A DNA stretch of 12,514 bases from CAYNYF01 sp964401385 (GCA_964401385.1 CAYNYF010000103.1:1-12514), one strand, 5' to 3'; positions 1 to 6,629 are shown, counted from the stretch's first letter. Notes: generated by a model from the sequence alone, not told the origin. Program-made: numbers and translations.

Positions 1-1
1 G

Positions 2-217
2 CGGTTCGGCGTGCTCATGACGATCCTCGACGAGGGCGTCCGCGGGCCGTGGTTCCTCCGCGATTACGGCATGGCCCTGTACAACCCCACTTGGCGGAAG
101 GCGATTGCCACGCCCGAGGGCGAATCCTGGACGCTGCGGCTGCGCGTGGTCGCCTACGACGGGCAGCTTACCGCCCGGCGGGCCGAAAGCTGGCGGCGGC
201 AGCCGTCGGCGGTGTGA
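2..217 (+). CDS. C-terminal fragment of a DUF6807 (PmoA-like) family protein
   Basis: Frame 2 is open from the window edge to a TGA at 215-217, giving the last 71 residues of a protein whose start lies outside the window. The visible part contains GPWFLRDYGMALYNPTW and, further on, ESWTLRLRVVAYDGQL. This resembles the end of the DUF6807 ('methane oxygenase PmoA') family, which has a W-h-x-R-D-Y-G-x-x-x-x-N-P segment followed by a strand pair of the type LRYRVVVHDG. The family is common in Planctomycetes and Verrucomicrobia, usually near glycan or sugar catabolism genes; no reaction is firmly established, and the methane oxygenase label is historical. The metallophosphoesterase gene starts 55 bases downstream on the same strand and could be co-transcribed. 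The family call rests on remembered motifs in a short fragment, so it is moderate. Confidence 0.55.
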   Translation, partial: RFGVLMTILDEGVRGPWFLRDYGMALYNPTWRKAIATPEGESWTLRLRVVAYDGQLTARRAESWRRQPSAV

Positions 218-272
218 AAGTTAGGACAAAGAACCCGAGACCCCCGCGGTCGAGGCGATCGTTCGATATCCC

Positions 273-764
273 ATGAAGATCGGCATTATTTCCGACTCGC
301 ACGGCAAGGCGGGCCGGCTCCGAAAGGCGCTGGCGGCGCTGGCGGAGCGCGGGGCGGAGGCCATCGTGCACTGCGGCGACGTCGGCAGCCGCGACTGCAT
401 TGCCGCGCTGGGCGAGGCCGACCTGCCGGCCCACGTCGTTGCCGGCAACATGGACCGCCACCTCCGGCGGCTGGCCGCCGAGGCCCGCGAGGCCGGGGTG
501 CACTTCGAGGAAGACACGATCGTCATCCCGCTGGGCAAGAAGGGCTCCCTGGCTCTCACCCACGGCGACCGCGCGGAGACGCTGGAGCAACTCCTGGTCG
601 GCGGCCGGTTCGCCTACGTCTGCCACGGGCACACGCACGAGAGGCGAGACGAGCGGATCGGCTCGACGCGGGTGATCAACCCCGGGGCGCTTTCGGGGCA
701 ATCGCCCACGGCCGCCCTGCTGGATAGCGACTGCGACACGGTGGAGTTTCTCCGGATCGGATGA
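273..764 (+). CDS. YfcE/MJ0936-type metallophosphoesterase
   Basis: 163 residues, the usual length for the small calcineurin-like phosphodiesterases of the YfcE/MJ0936 group. All metal-binding motifs are present in order: D8-S-H10, G35-D36, G58-N59-M-D61, H97-G-D, and G119-H120-T-H122, followed by the family's I-N-P-G (135-138). The two-metal centre of this family hydrolyses phosphodiesters such as bis-pNPP in vitro; the cellular substrate is generally unknown and cannot be told here. It is cytoplasmic, with no signal peptide. The ATG at 273 begins directly with the first beta strand (MKIGIISDSHG), so the start is well placed, although only a weak and distant GAGG (252-255) precedes it. This suggests translation after the upstream DUF6807-like gene, 55 bases away. 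The gene converges with the glycosyltransferase gene, leaving 15 bases between the two stop codons. Confidence 0.9.
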   Translation: MKIGIISDSHGKAGRLRKALAALAERGAEAIVHCGDVGSRDCIAALGEADLPAHVVAGNMDRHLRRLAAEAREAGVHFEEDTIVIPLGKKGSLALTHGDRAETLEQLLVGGRFAYVCHGHTHERRDERIGSTRVINPGALSGQSPTAALLDSDCDTVEFLRIG

Positions 765-781
765 GACGCCGCTCGGCGCTC
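763..781. terminator. Possible small stem-loop between convergent genes
   Basis: GAG-A-CGCC, loop GCTC, GGCG-CTC forms a 7-bp stem with one bulged A, lying across the stop codons of the phosphoesterase (764) and the glycosyltransferase (780). The position between convergent genes suits a bidirectional terminator. There is no T-run on either strand, so it is not a standard intrinsic terminator. Confidence 0.2.
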
Positions 782-2462
782 ACCGTTCCGCCGAGCCGGT
801 GGCGGGCGGATCGGGAAGGCGGAGGAAGACCACCGCCCCGCGGCGCTGGACCCAGTGCTCGGACAGCAGCCGGGCGCGGCGGGCCAACTGCCGGTACAGC
901 GGGGTCCTGTGGTCCTGGCGGGCGGGGTCGCCGCCGTACTTGCTGTCCCAGTAGAACAGCGTTCCCGGGCGGGCGCGGCGCCACCGCCGCCGGGCGTCGG
1001 CGACGTCGGCCACCAGTTGGACGTCGTCCCGCAGCAGCCGGACCAGCACGTGCGTGCTCAGGGCGGCGTTGCCGCCGCCGGGCAGGTGGCGGACCTCCTC
1101 GACGCAGCGCTTGACGGCCGTGCTCAGCGGACTGGAGGCAAACGTCAGCGGGCGGATCATCGCGCCGGCCTGCACCGCCACGAGGGCCACGGCGAGGCCG
1201 GCGGCCGGCCAGGCCAGCACCGCCCGGCGAGCCCCCGCCCGAGCCAGCATCAGGCAGCCGAGAAGCAGCAACAGCAGCCCCACGACGGCGATGACCCGGT
1301 CCATGCTCGGCCAGGGGCCCAGCCAGGGGGCGAACCGGCTGACGTAGGGGGCGTACTGCGGCACGGTGAACAAAGACATGCTCAGCACGATCACCACCGC
1401 CTCGGCGCCGTGCCGCCGGGGCTGATACCAAGCCGCCCCCAGCCCCACCGCCGCCAGCGCCGCCACCATTCCGCAGACCGGCACCAGGAAGCGCTCGTAC
1501 CCGCCGGAGGCGAACGAGCCGAAGAGATAGATCGCGGTGTGCACGACCACCAGCCCGCCGGCCATCGCCGTCACCAGCAGCCCGCGGCGTCCCAGCCGGA
1601 GCGCCCCCGCCGCCGCCAGCGCCAGCGTGCCCGCGCCGGCCGCCAGCAGCCAGCGGACCAGGAAGTGGCTCCACGCCCCGCGGCCGTACTCGCCGGAGTA
1701 GCTCCGGGTGAAGATGTGCAGGATCGAGTCCTGCGGGGGGAGCTGGGCGATGGCGGAGGCGGCCGCGTGCAGCGCCGGGGCCCACAGCAGCGCCGGGATG
1801 CACGCCCACGCCCACCGCGCCCGCAGCGCCCGCAGCGCCCCGCCCACGCGGTAGCCGTTGGCGCGGAGGGCGTCGTAAACGACCGCCGCCGCCAGCACCG
1901 GCGTCAGCGCCATCGTCTCATAGCGGGTGATGAACATACAGCTCAACGCCGCGCAGCCCCAGACGCGGTTGCCGCGCAGGTACAGAAACACCCCCAACGT
2001 CAGGTACAGGGCCGCGGGCGTCTCGGTCAGCGTCGTGTAGGAGAGCGTCATCGCCATCGGCTGGAGCCACACCAGCGCCGGCGCCAGCGCCGCCACGGAG
2101 TCGGGAAGATCCACGCTGCGAGTCAGCCGGCGGGCGATCCGGTAGGACAGATACGCAACCGCCGCGGTCTGAAGGGCGCTGAAAAGGCGGCAGCCGAAGA
2201 CGCCGAAGAAGTGCGCCACCAGCATCGCCGGCAGGTTATAGCCCGGGCGCGCCCACCAGTGCCACAGGGCCGCCGGCTGCGACCAGGCGTCCCGGGCGAA
2301 GAGGTAGTGCGTGACGTCGTCGTCGTGATAGAACCCGTCGCTGCTGAGGGCCAGGATGACGGCCGCGAGCAGCCCCAGCAGCGTCAGCCCCGCCGCCAGC
2401 AGGTGGCTCCGGGCGGCGGATGAAAGCGCCCCAGCCCTTCCCTCAGTCGGTTCGTTCCGCAC
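780..2462 (-). CDS. Polytopic membrane protein, probable GT-C-fold glycosyltransferase
   Basis: 560 residues with about 11-12 hydrophobic segments (for example 21-41, 122-145, 151-165, 186-199, 218-236, 268-290, 294-315, 328-346, 353-370, 388-408, 414-434) and a soluble C-terminal tail from about 440. Just after the first membrane helix is a D47-D48-D49 motif in the first periplasmic loop. This is the position of the catalytic acidic residues of GT-C transferases such as the GT39 and ArnT groups, which use polyprenyl-phosphate sugars. T-E-T-P (146-149) after the third helix also fits that fold. The acceptor and sugar are unknown. The start is a GTG at 2462, 3 bases after the pyk stop; a GGGG overlapping the pyk end, 6 bases before the GTG, may serve as ribosome site. 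It is therefore probably translated from the pyk mRNA. It could instead be a membrane protein without transferase activity. Confidence 0.65.
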   Translation of the reverse strand: MRNEPTEGRAGALSSAARSHLLAAGLTLLGLLAAVILALSSDGFYHDDDVTHYLFARDAWSQPAALWHWWARPGYNLPAMLVAHFFGVFGCRLFSALQTAAVAYLSYRIARRLTRSVDLPDSVAALAPALVWLQPMAMTLSYTTLTETPAALYLTLGVFLYLRGNRVWGCAALSCMFITRYETMALTPVLAAAVVYDALRANGYRVGGALRALRARWAWACIPALLWAPALHAAASAIAQLPPQDSILHIFTRSYSGEYGRGAWSHFLVRWLLAAGAGTLALAAAGALRLGRRGLLVTAMAGGLVVVHTAIYLFGSFASGGYERFLVPVCGMVAALAAVGLGAAWYQPRRHGAEAVVIVLSMSLFTVPQYAPYVSRFAPWLGPWPSMDRVIAVVGLLLLLLGCLMLARAGARRAVLAWPAAGLAVALVAVQAGAMIRPLTFASSPLSTAVKRCVEEVRHLPGGGNAALSTHVLVRLLRDDVQLVADVADARRRWRRARPGTLFYWDSKYGGDPARQDHRTPLYRQLARRARLLSEHWVQRRGAVVFLRLPDPPATGSAER

Positions 2463-2465
2463 GCG

Positions 2466-3875
2466 TTACCCCAATGTGTGGATGACCAGAGTGTTCGTCG
2501 CCCCGGGCTTTCCGATCGGCCGGCCGGAGACCACCGCCACCTTCTCGCCGGGCTTGGCCAGGCCCATCGCCTTCAGGTGCCCCCCGGCCATGGCCAGCAC
2601 TTCCCGCGTGTGCCCCGGCGCCGCCTCCCGCACCGGGCGGACGCCGTACAACAGGTTCATCTGTCGCACCGCCCGCAACGACGGCGACATCGCCAGGATG
2701 GGCACGGCCAGCCGCTGCTTGGCCAGCATCCCGGCGGTGGTGCCGGTGGCGGTGAAGACGGCCACCGCCGCGATCGGCTCCCGGTCGATCACCGCCCGCA
2801 CCGCCGCCGCCAGCGCCGCCGTCGTCGGGGACGGGGCGCACTCGACGCGGACGTCGGAGGGGTGCTCGGCCTCATACACCTCGGCCGCCGCGGCGATCTC
2901 GTTCATCATCGCCACCGCCTGCACGGGATACGCACCCACGGCCGTTTCGCCGGAGAGCATCACCGCGTCAGACCCGTCCAGGACGGCGTTGGCGATGTCG
3001 CTGACCTCCGCCCGCGTCGGCAGCGGGCTGCGCGTCATCGACTCCAGCATCTGCGTGGCCACAATGCAGGCCCTGCCCCGCCGCCGGCAAAGCCCCACCA
3101 GCCGTTTTTGGGCGAGCGGGACCTGCGGCAGGGGCATCTCCACCCCCAGGTCGCCGCGGGCGACCATGAGCCCGTCGGCCACCTCCACGATGCCGTCGAT
3201 CCGCTCCAGCGCCTGGGGCCTCTCGATCTTGGCGATGATCCACATCTGCTCCGGCAGCAGGCTTCGAAGCTCGCGGACGTCGGCGGGGCGCTGCACGAAC
3301 GACAACGCCACCAGGTCAAAGTCGCGCTGGACGATCCAGGCCACGTCGGCGCGGTCCTTCTCCGTCAACGCCGACAGCTTCAGCTCGGTCTCCGGCAGGT
3401 GCACGCCCTTGCCGCTTCCCAACAGCCCGCCGCGGACGATTTGGCAGACGATTCTCTCCGGCGGGTGCGCCTCGGCCACGCGCAGGCGAATACCGCCCTC
3501 GTCCAGCAGCAGCGTCTGCCCGAGGTGGACGTTGTCGACCAGTTCGCCCAGGGTGGTGGAGATCACGTCGGCGTCGCCGGCGACCGGGTCGCGGCGGATC
3601 TCCACGCGGCCGCCGGTGGCGAGTTGGCTGCCGCCGCCGGCCATCATGCCGACGCGGATCTTGGGGCCGCACAGATCGGCCATGACCGCCAGCGGCTGAC
3701 CCGACTCGGCCTCGACGCCGCGGATGGCCTCCAGCGCGGCCGCCCGCGTGGACTCGTCCCCGTGCGAGAAGTTGATGCGGAAGACATCCACCCCCGCCCG
3801 GACCATCTCCGCCAACACCGGCTGGTCCTGGCAGGCGGGGCCCACCGTGGCGACGATCTTGGTTCGGATAATCAT
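2466..3875 (-). CDS. pyk: Pyruvate kinase
   Basis: 469 residues from the ATG at 3875, the normal length for a bacterial pyruvate kinase without the extra C-terminal PEP-utiliser domain. The enzyme transfers phosphate from phosphoenolpyruvate to ADP as the last step of glycolysis. Visible features are the N-terminal IVATVGPA (7-14), R33-I-N-F-S-H-G39, D67-L-C-G-P-K-I-R74 at the edge of the B domain, the catalytic signature I213-I-A-K216-I-E218 with K216 and metal ligand E218, R240-G-D242-L-G, and T274-Q-M-L-E-S-M280, followed by the allosteric C domain. The residue before GPK is Cys where PykA-type enzymes have Gln. An in-frame upstream extension to 4037 is rejected: it would run back through the csp terminator and add 54 low-complexity residues. 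A promoter sits right at the ATG (see separate entry). The glycosyltransferase gene follows after 3 bases. Confidence 0.96.
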   Translation of the reverse strand: MIIRTKIVATVGPACQDQPVLAEMVRAGVDVFRINFSHGDESTRAAALEAIRGVEAESGQPLAVMADLCGPKIRVGMMAGGGSQLATGGRVEIRRDPVAGDADVISTTLGELVDNVHLGQTLLLDEGGIRLRVAEAHPPERIVCQIVRGGLLGSGKGVHLPETELKLSALTEKDRADVAWIVQRDFDLVALSFVQRPADVRELRSLLPEQMWIIAKIERPQALERIDGIVEVADGLMVARGDLGVEMPLPQVPLAQKRLVGLCRRRGRACIVATQMLESMTRSPLPTRAEVSDIANAVLDGSDAVMLSGETAVGAYPVQAVAMMNEIAAAAEVYEAEHPSDVRVECAPSPTTAALAAAVRAVIDREPIAAVAVFTATGTTAGMLAKQRLAVPILAMSPSLRAVRQMNLLYGVRPVREAAPGHTREVLAMAGGHLKAMGLAKPGEKVAVVSGRPIGKPGATNTLVIHTLG

Positions 3876-3882
3876 GGGCCCG

Positions 3883-3911
3883 ATTCTACGCCCTGTCCCG
3901 GCCGCCCTCAA
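3883..3911 (-). promoter_or_regulatory. Predicted sigma70-type promoter of pyk
   Basis: On the minus strand, TTGAGG (3911-3906) and TAGAAT (3888-3883) are separated by 17 bases. The -10 matches the consensus at 5 of 6 positions and the -35 at 4 of 6. The -10 ends 7 bases before the pyk ATG at 3875, so transcription would start at or next to the A of the start codon. No Shine-Dalgarno sequence could then be present in the mRNA. Confidence 0.5.
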
Positions 3912-3985
3912 CACCGCTGCCCGCGCCAGCGGGCACCTCGCCGGACGCCCGCAAATCCCCCCGGGCGGCGCCCGCCCGCCGAACC

Positions 3986-4017
3986 AAAAAGGGCGACCCG
4001 ACGCGCCCGGATCGCCC
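3986..4017 (-). terminator. Intrinsic terminator downstream of the cold-shock gene
   Basis: Read on the minus strand, GGGCGA (4017-4012) pairs with TCGCCC (3996-3991). After one A/C mismatch a further CCG/CGG pair extends the stem over a 7-base loop. The stem is followed at once by five Ts (3990-3986). It lies 29 bases after the csp stop codon and ahead of the pyk promoter, so it should separate the two transcripts. Confidence 0.75.
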
Positions 4018-4046
4018 TGTTTGGCAACATTGCTCAACCTGTCGCT

Positions 4047-4247
4047 TCAGACCATGCGCACGTTGATCGCCTTCATGCCCTTGTCGCCTTGCTCGACGTC
4101 GAATTCCACGGCCTGGCCTTCCTGGAGGCTACGAAAGCCCTCGCCGGCGATATCGGCGTAATGCACGAACGCGTCGCCCCCCTCATCGCAGGTGATAAAC
4201 CCATAACCCTTCGAGTCGCTGAACCACTTTACTTTTCCAGTAGGCAT
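4047..4247 (-). CDS. csp: Cold-shock domain protein (CspA family)
   Basis: 66 residues, the standard size of a single-domain cold-shock protein. These are five-stranded OB-fold proteins that bind single-stranded RNA and DNA and melt RNA structure. Both RNA-binding motifs are intact: RNP1 K13-G-Y-G-F-I18 and RNP2 D25-A-F-V-H-Y30, preceded by the typical G4-K-V-K-W-F9. The ATG at 4247 is chosen over an in-frame ATG at 4289 because it begins the conserved domain (MPTGKVKWF) and has a strong Shine-Dalgarno AGGGAGG (4259-4253) 5 bases upstream. The gene has its own promoter at 4559-4587, a predicted leader of about 305 nt, and an intrinsic terminator, so it looks like a monocistronic unit. The long leader, cold-box-like element and anti-Shine-Dalgarno segment suggest post-transcriptional control. 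Whether this paralog is cold-induced cannot be told from the protein sequence. Confidence 0.96.
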   Translation of the reverse strand: MPTGKVKWFSDSKGYGFITCDEGGDAFVHYADIAGEGFRSLQEGQAVEFDVEQGDKGMKAINVRMV

Positions 4248-4552
4248 TCCGGCCTCCCTGTGAATCAAACGGCATCTACGGATCTGCAACCAAGAGGGAG
4301 GTATTCATTCCCGCTCCGTCGGAAGTGCAAGAGGCACCGAACGCGGAAGGCCGCCTCCAGATGCCCGGGCTCGCCCGGATCTGATGGTCCTGGCCGGCGG
4401 CCGACGCCTCTGCCGACCAAGCGCATTTCACCGGGAGAACCCAAAAAACCCTTACTCTTGACTTGCAAACAGGCCCCCGACGCCACGGGGGTCCATCGCC
4501 GGGCCAGGAAACGCTTCCCCGAAACAAACCCGACGACCCTCTACTGTACGCG
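4248..4552 (-). promoter_or_regulatory. Long 5' leader of the cold-shock gene
   Basis: The stretch between aspS and csp (4248-4583) has no convincing gene. From the predicted start near 4552 to the ATG it forms a leader of about 305 nt. Elements seen on the minus strand are: CGTACAG at 4550-4544; a hairpin CCCCCG/CGGGGG (4491-4474) with a 6-base loop; a T6 run at 4448-4443; a small hairpin CCGGG-CGAG-CCCGG (4378-4365); CGGCCT at 4353-4348, which could pair with AGGCCG beside the Shine-Dalgarno; and CCTCCCT at 4301-4295, the exact complement of the Shine-Dalgarno AGGGAGG at 4259-4253. Long structured leaders are known for cspA-family genes. A temperature-responsive role here is inference. Confidence 0.5.
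4253..4301 (-). promoter_or_regulatory. Potential Shine-Dalgarno-sequestering stem in the csp leader
   Basis: CCTCCCT (4301-4295) is a perfect 7-base complement of the csp ribosome-binding site AGGGAGG (4259-4253), with a 35-base loop between them. Pairing would hide the ribosome site. The complementarity is seen directly; that it forms and is regulated is inferred. Confidence 0.4.
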
Positions 4553-4558
4553 CGAGTG

Positions 4559-4587
4559 CTTATGCCATACCCGGCCGCGTTTGTCAA
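4559..4587 (-). promoter_or_regulatory. Predicted sigma70-type promoter of csp
   Basis: On the minus strand, a perfect TTGACA (4587-4582) and CATAAG (4564-4559) are separated by 17 bases. The -10 matches TATAAT at 4 of 6 positions. The -35 overlaps the aspS stop codon, since the TGA is part of TTGACA. The start is predicted near 4552. Confidence 0.65.
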
Positions 4588-6407
4588 CAGTGCGCTGAAT
4601 TCTTTCGGGGGTCGGCAGGCGGCCCCGGACGGGCGGAGGGGCGAATGCCCAGCTCGCCCAACTGCCCGGCGTCGGCCGGCGCGGGCGCGCCCGTCAGCGG
4701 GCAGGTGCCGCGCTGCGTCTTGGGGAAGGCGATCACCTCCCGCAGCGAGCCGGCGCCCACCATCATCATGACGATCCGGTCCAGGCCCAGGGCGATGCCC
4801 CCGTGCGGCGGGGCGCCGTAGCGAAGCGCCTCCAGAAAGAAGCCAAACCGCTGCTGCGCCTGCTCTCGGGAGATGCCCAGCAGCTCGAAGACCTGCCTCT
4901 GCGCCCGGGGGGAGTGGATACGCACGCTGCCGCCGCCCAGCTCCACGCCGTTGAGGACGATGTCGTACGCCCGGCTGCGGACCGAGGCCGGATCGGACGC
5001 CAGCTTGTCCAGGTCGTCCGGCCTGGGGGAGGTGAAGGGGTGATGGACGCTGTCCCAGCGCTGCTCGCCTTCGTTCCATTCCAGCAGGGGGAAGTCCGTT
5101 ACCCAGCACCAGGCCATCTCCTCCGGCCGGTAGAGCTCCAGGTCCGCCCCGAGCTTGCTGCGCAAGCCGGCCAGGATTTTGTTGGCGGCGGCGGCCTTCT
5201 CGGCCACGAGGAACAGGATGTCGCCGTCGCCGGCCCCCAGCCGCTCCCGCAGGGCGGCCTGGGCGGTCGGGTCGAAAAACTTGGCCACCCCGCCGGAGAG
5301 GCCGTCGCCGGACAGCTTGCACCAGGCCAGCCCCTTGGCCCCGAACTGGCCGGCATAGTCGATGTAGCCGTCGATCTCCTTCCGCGTCAACTTCGCCCCG
5401 CCGGGGGCGGTGAGGCCCTTGACCACGCCGCCGGCCTCGACGGCGTCGGAGAAGACCCTGAACCCGCAACCCTTGACGATCTCGCTGACGTCCGACAACA
5501 GCATGCCGAAGCGCATGTCCGGACGGTCGACGCCGTAGCGGTCCATCGCCTCGGCGTACGACAGCACCGCCACCTGCTCGGGGAAAGGCCTGCCGGCAAC
5601 GCGGCAAATCTCGCCGAAGACCGCGTTGGTCACCTCCATCACGTCGGCCTCGGTGGTAAAGGACATCTCCAGGTCCAACTGGGTGAACTCCGGCTGGCGA
5701 TCGGCGCGGAGGTCCTCGTCGCGGAAGCAGCGGACGATCTGGTAGTACTTGTCCAGCCCGGAGATCATCAGAATCTGCTTGAAGAGCTGCGGGCTCTGCG
5801 GCAGGGCGTAAAAGTGCCCCGGCTGGAGCCGCGAGGGAACCAGAAAGTCGCGGGCGCCCTCGGGGGTGGACTTGGTCAGGAAGGGCGTCTCCACCTCGAT
5901 GAAGCCGCGCTCGTCCAGCACCCGGCGCATGGCCTGGCAGATGCGATGCCGCATGCGGAGGTTGCGGATCATCTCCGAGCGGCGGAGGTCGATGTAGCGA
6001 TACCGCAGGCGCAGCTCCTCCGAGACGGGATCGCCACCCTCCACGTCGATGGGAACGGGGTCGGCCCGGTTCAGCAGGAGCAGATCGTCGGCGAGGACCT
6101 CGATCTCGCCGGTGGGCAGCTTGGGGTTGACGCGATCGGGCCCGCGCGGGCGGACCGCCCCGGCCACCGAAATGACCCATTCGTTCCGCAGCGTTCGCCC
6201 CAGGGCGTGGCAATCGGCGTTGTCGGAGGGGTCGAAGACGACCTGCGTGATCCCCTCGCGGTCGCGCAGGTCGATAAAGACGATCCCGCCGTGATCGCGG
6301 TAGCTGCGCACCCAGCCGCACAGGCGGACGCGGGCGCCCACGTCGGAGCCGCGCAGCTCGTCGCAGTTGTGCGTCCGTCTCAGCTTTTCATCCAACGGCT
6401 CAGCCAT
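4584..6407 (-). CDS. aspS: Aspartyl-tRNA synthetase, bacterial type
   Basis: 607 residues, close to the usual bacterial length of about 590. The enzyme charges tRNA-Asp with aspartate. An N-terminal OB-fold anticodon-binding domain (about 25-110, with C30-G-W-V and F44-I-D-L-R-D-R) is followed by class II motif 1 (about 150-185). Motif 2 is at 226-245 (RCFRDEDLRADRQPEFTQLD, catalytic R229). The bacterial GAD insert follows, and motif 3 is at 536-549 (GGIALGLDRIVMMM). The ATG at 6407 is preferred over an upstream in-frame start because homologs begin near LRRTHNCDELR; a weak GAGAG precedes it. The position equivalent to Leu30 of E. coli AspRS is His39 (RDHGG), as in non-discriminating enzymes that also charge tRNA-Asn. 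The stop codon lies inside the csp promoter. Confidence 0.97.
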   Translation of the reverse strand: MAEPLDEKLRRTHNCDELRGSDVGARVRLCGWVRSYRDHGGIVFIDLRDREGITQVVFDPSDNADCHALGRTLRNEWVISVAGAVRPRGPDRVNPKLPTGEIEVLADDLLLLNRADPVPIDVEGGDPVSEELRLRYRYIDLRRSEMIRNLRMRHRICQAMRRVLDERGFIEVETPFLTKSTPEGARDFLVPSRLQPGHFYALPQSPQLFKQILMISGLDKYYQIVRCFRDEDLRADRQPEFTQLDLEMSFTTEADVMEVTNAVFGEICRVAGRPFPEQVAVLSYAEAMDRYGVDRPDMRFGMLLSDVSEIVKGCGFRVFSDAVEAGGVVKGLTAPGGAKLTRKEIDGYIDYAGQFGAKGLAWCKLSGDGLSGGVAKFFDPTAQAALRERLGAGDGDILFLVAEKAAAANKILAGLRSKLGADLELYRPEEMAWCWVTDFPLLEWNEGEQRWDSVHHPFTSPRPDDLDKLASDPASVRSRAYDIVLNGVELGGGSVRIHSPRAQRQVFELLGISREQAQQRFGFFLEALRYGAPPHGGIALGLDRIVMMMVGAGSLREVIAFPKTQRGTCPLTGAPAPADAGQLGELGIRPSARPGPPADPRKNSAHC

Positions 6408-6464
6408 GTTCTCTCTCACTGCCGGGGGGTGCGTCCGGGGCACTCGCCGCCCGGCAAAAGGCAC

Positions 6465-6494
6465 AGACTACCCCTTTCCCGGCGGCGAATTCAA
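6465..6494 (-). promoter_or_regulatory. Weak candidate promoter of aspS
   Basis: On the minus strand, TTGAAT (6494-6489) and TAGTCT (6470-6465) are 18 bases apart, matching consensus at 4 of 6 and 3 of 6 positions. The leader would be about 50 nt. This is the best pair I found upstream of aspS but it is not strong. Confidence 0.28.
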
Positions 6495-6525
6495 CATTCC
6501 CTGGCCGCCCATTTCGACGCGGGCG

Positions 6526-6551
6526 GCCCCGCCCGTCACCAAGGGCGGGGC
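6526..6551. repeat. 9-bp GC inverted repeat between divergent genes
   Basis: GCCCCGCCC (6526-6534) and GGGCGGGGC (6543-6551) are perfect inverted copies around the 8-base spacer GTCACCAA. The repeat lies between the aspS and thuA-like promoters, about 20 bases upstream of the predicted thuA-like -35. It could be an operator or simply a GC-rich hairpin; no T-run follows it. Confidence 0.4.
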
Positions 6552-6570
6552 GGCGCCGCCCGATTGGCCC

Positions 6571-6599
6571 TTGGCAAAGCCGCCCAAACGTGGTAGTAC
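6571..6599 (+). promoter_or_regulatory. Candidate promoter of the ThuA-like gene
   Basis: TTGGCA (6571-6576) and TAGTAC (6594-6599) are separated by 17 bases, matching consensus at 5 of 6 and 3 of 6 positions. A start near 6606 would leave a leader of about 24 nt containing the Shine-Dalgarno TAGGAGG (6615-6621). Confidence 0.42.
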
Positions 6600-6629
6600 C
6601 TCGCCGGTCCCTCATAGGAGGCTTTTGGG

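Noticed and set aside
855..2423. Open plus-strand frame of 522 codons antisense to the membrane protein
   Set aside because: It is low-complexity Arg/Gln/His-rich sequence; the minus strand has regular membrane helices and an acidic GT-C motif.
3876..4037. 54-codon N-terminal extension of pyruvate kinase
   Set aside because: It would read through the csp terminator and the pyk promoter, is low in complexity, and homologs start at the conserved RTKIVATVGP segment.
4265..4486. 73-codon minus-strand frame in the csp leader
   Set aside because: No ribosome site, no recognisable domain, and it crosses predicted RNA structures; a leader peptide cannot be excluded but is not supported.
4443..4491. 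Hairpin CCCCCG/CGGGGG plus T6 run in the csp leader as an intrinsic terminator or attenuator
   Set aside because: The T-run begins 25 bases after the stem, too far for intrinsic termination.
2478..4598. Open plus-strand frame of 706 codons antisense to pyk and csp
   Set aside because: It is a codon-bias shadow of high-GC genes: the translation is rich in His, Arg, Gln and Pro with no domain, while the minus strand encodes complete pyruvate kinase and cold-shock protein.
4276..6321. Long minus-strand frame overlapping aspS
   Set aside because: It is a shifted frame of aspS, Arg/Pro/Gly-rich and without motifs; the aspS frame is intact with all class II motifs.
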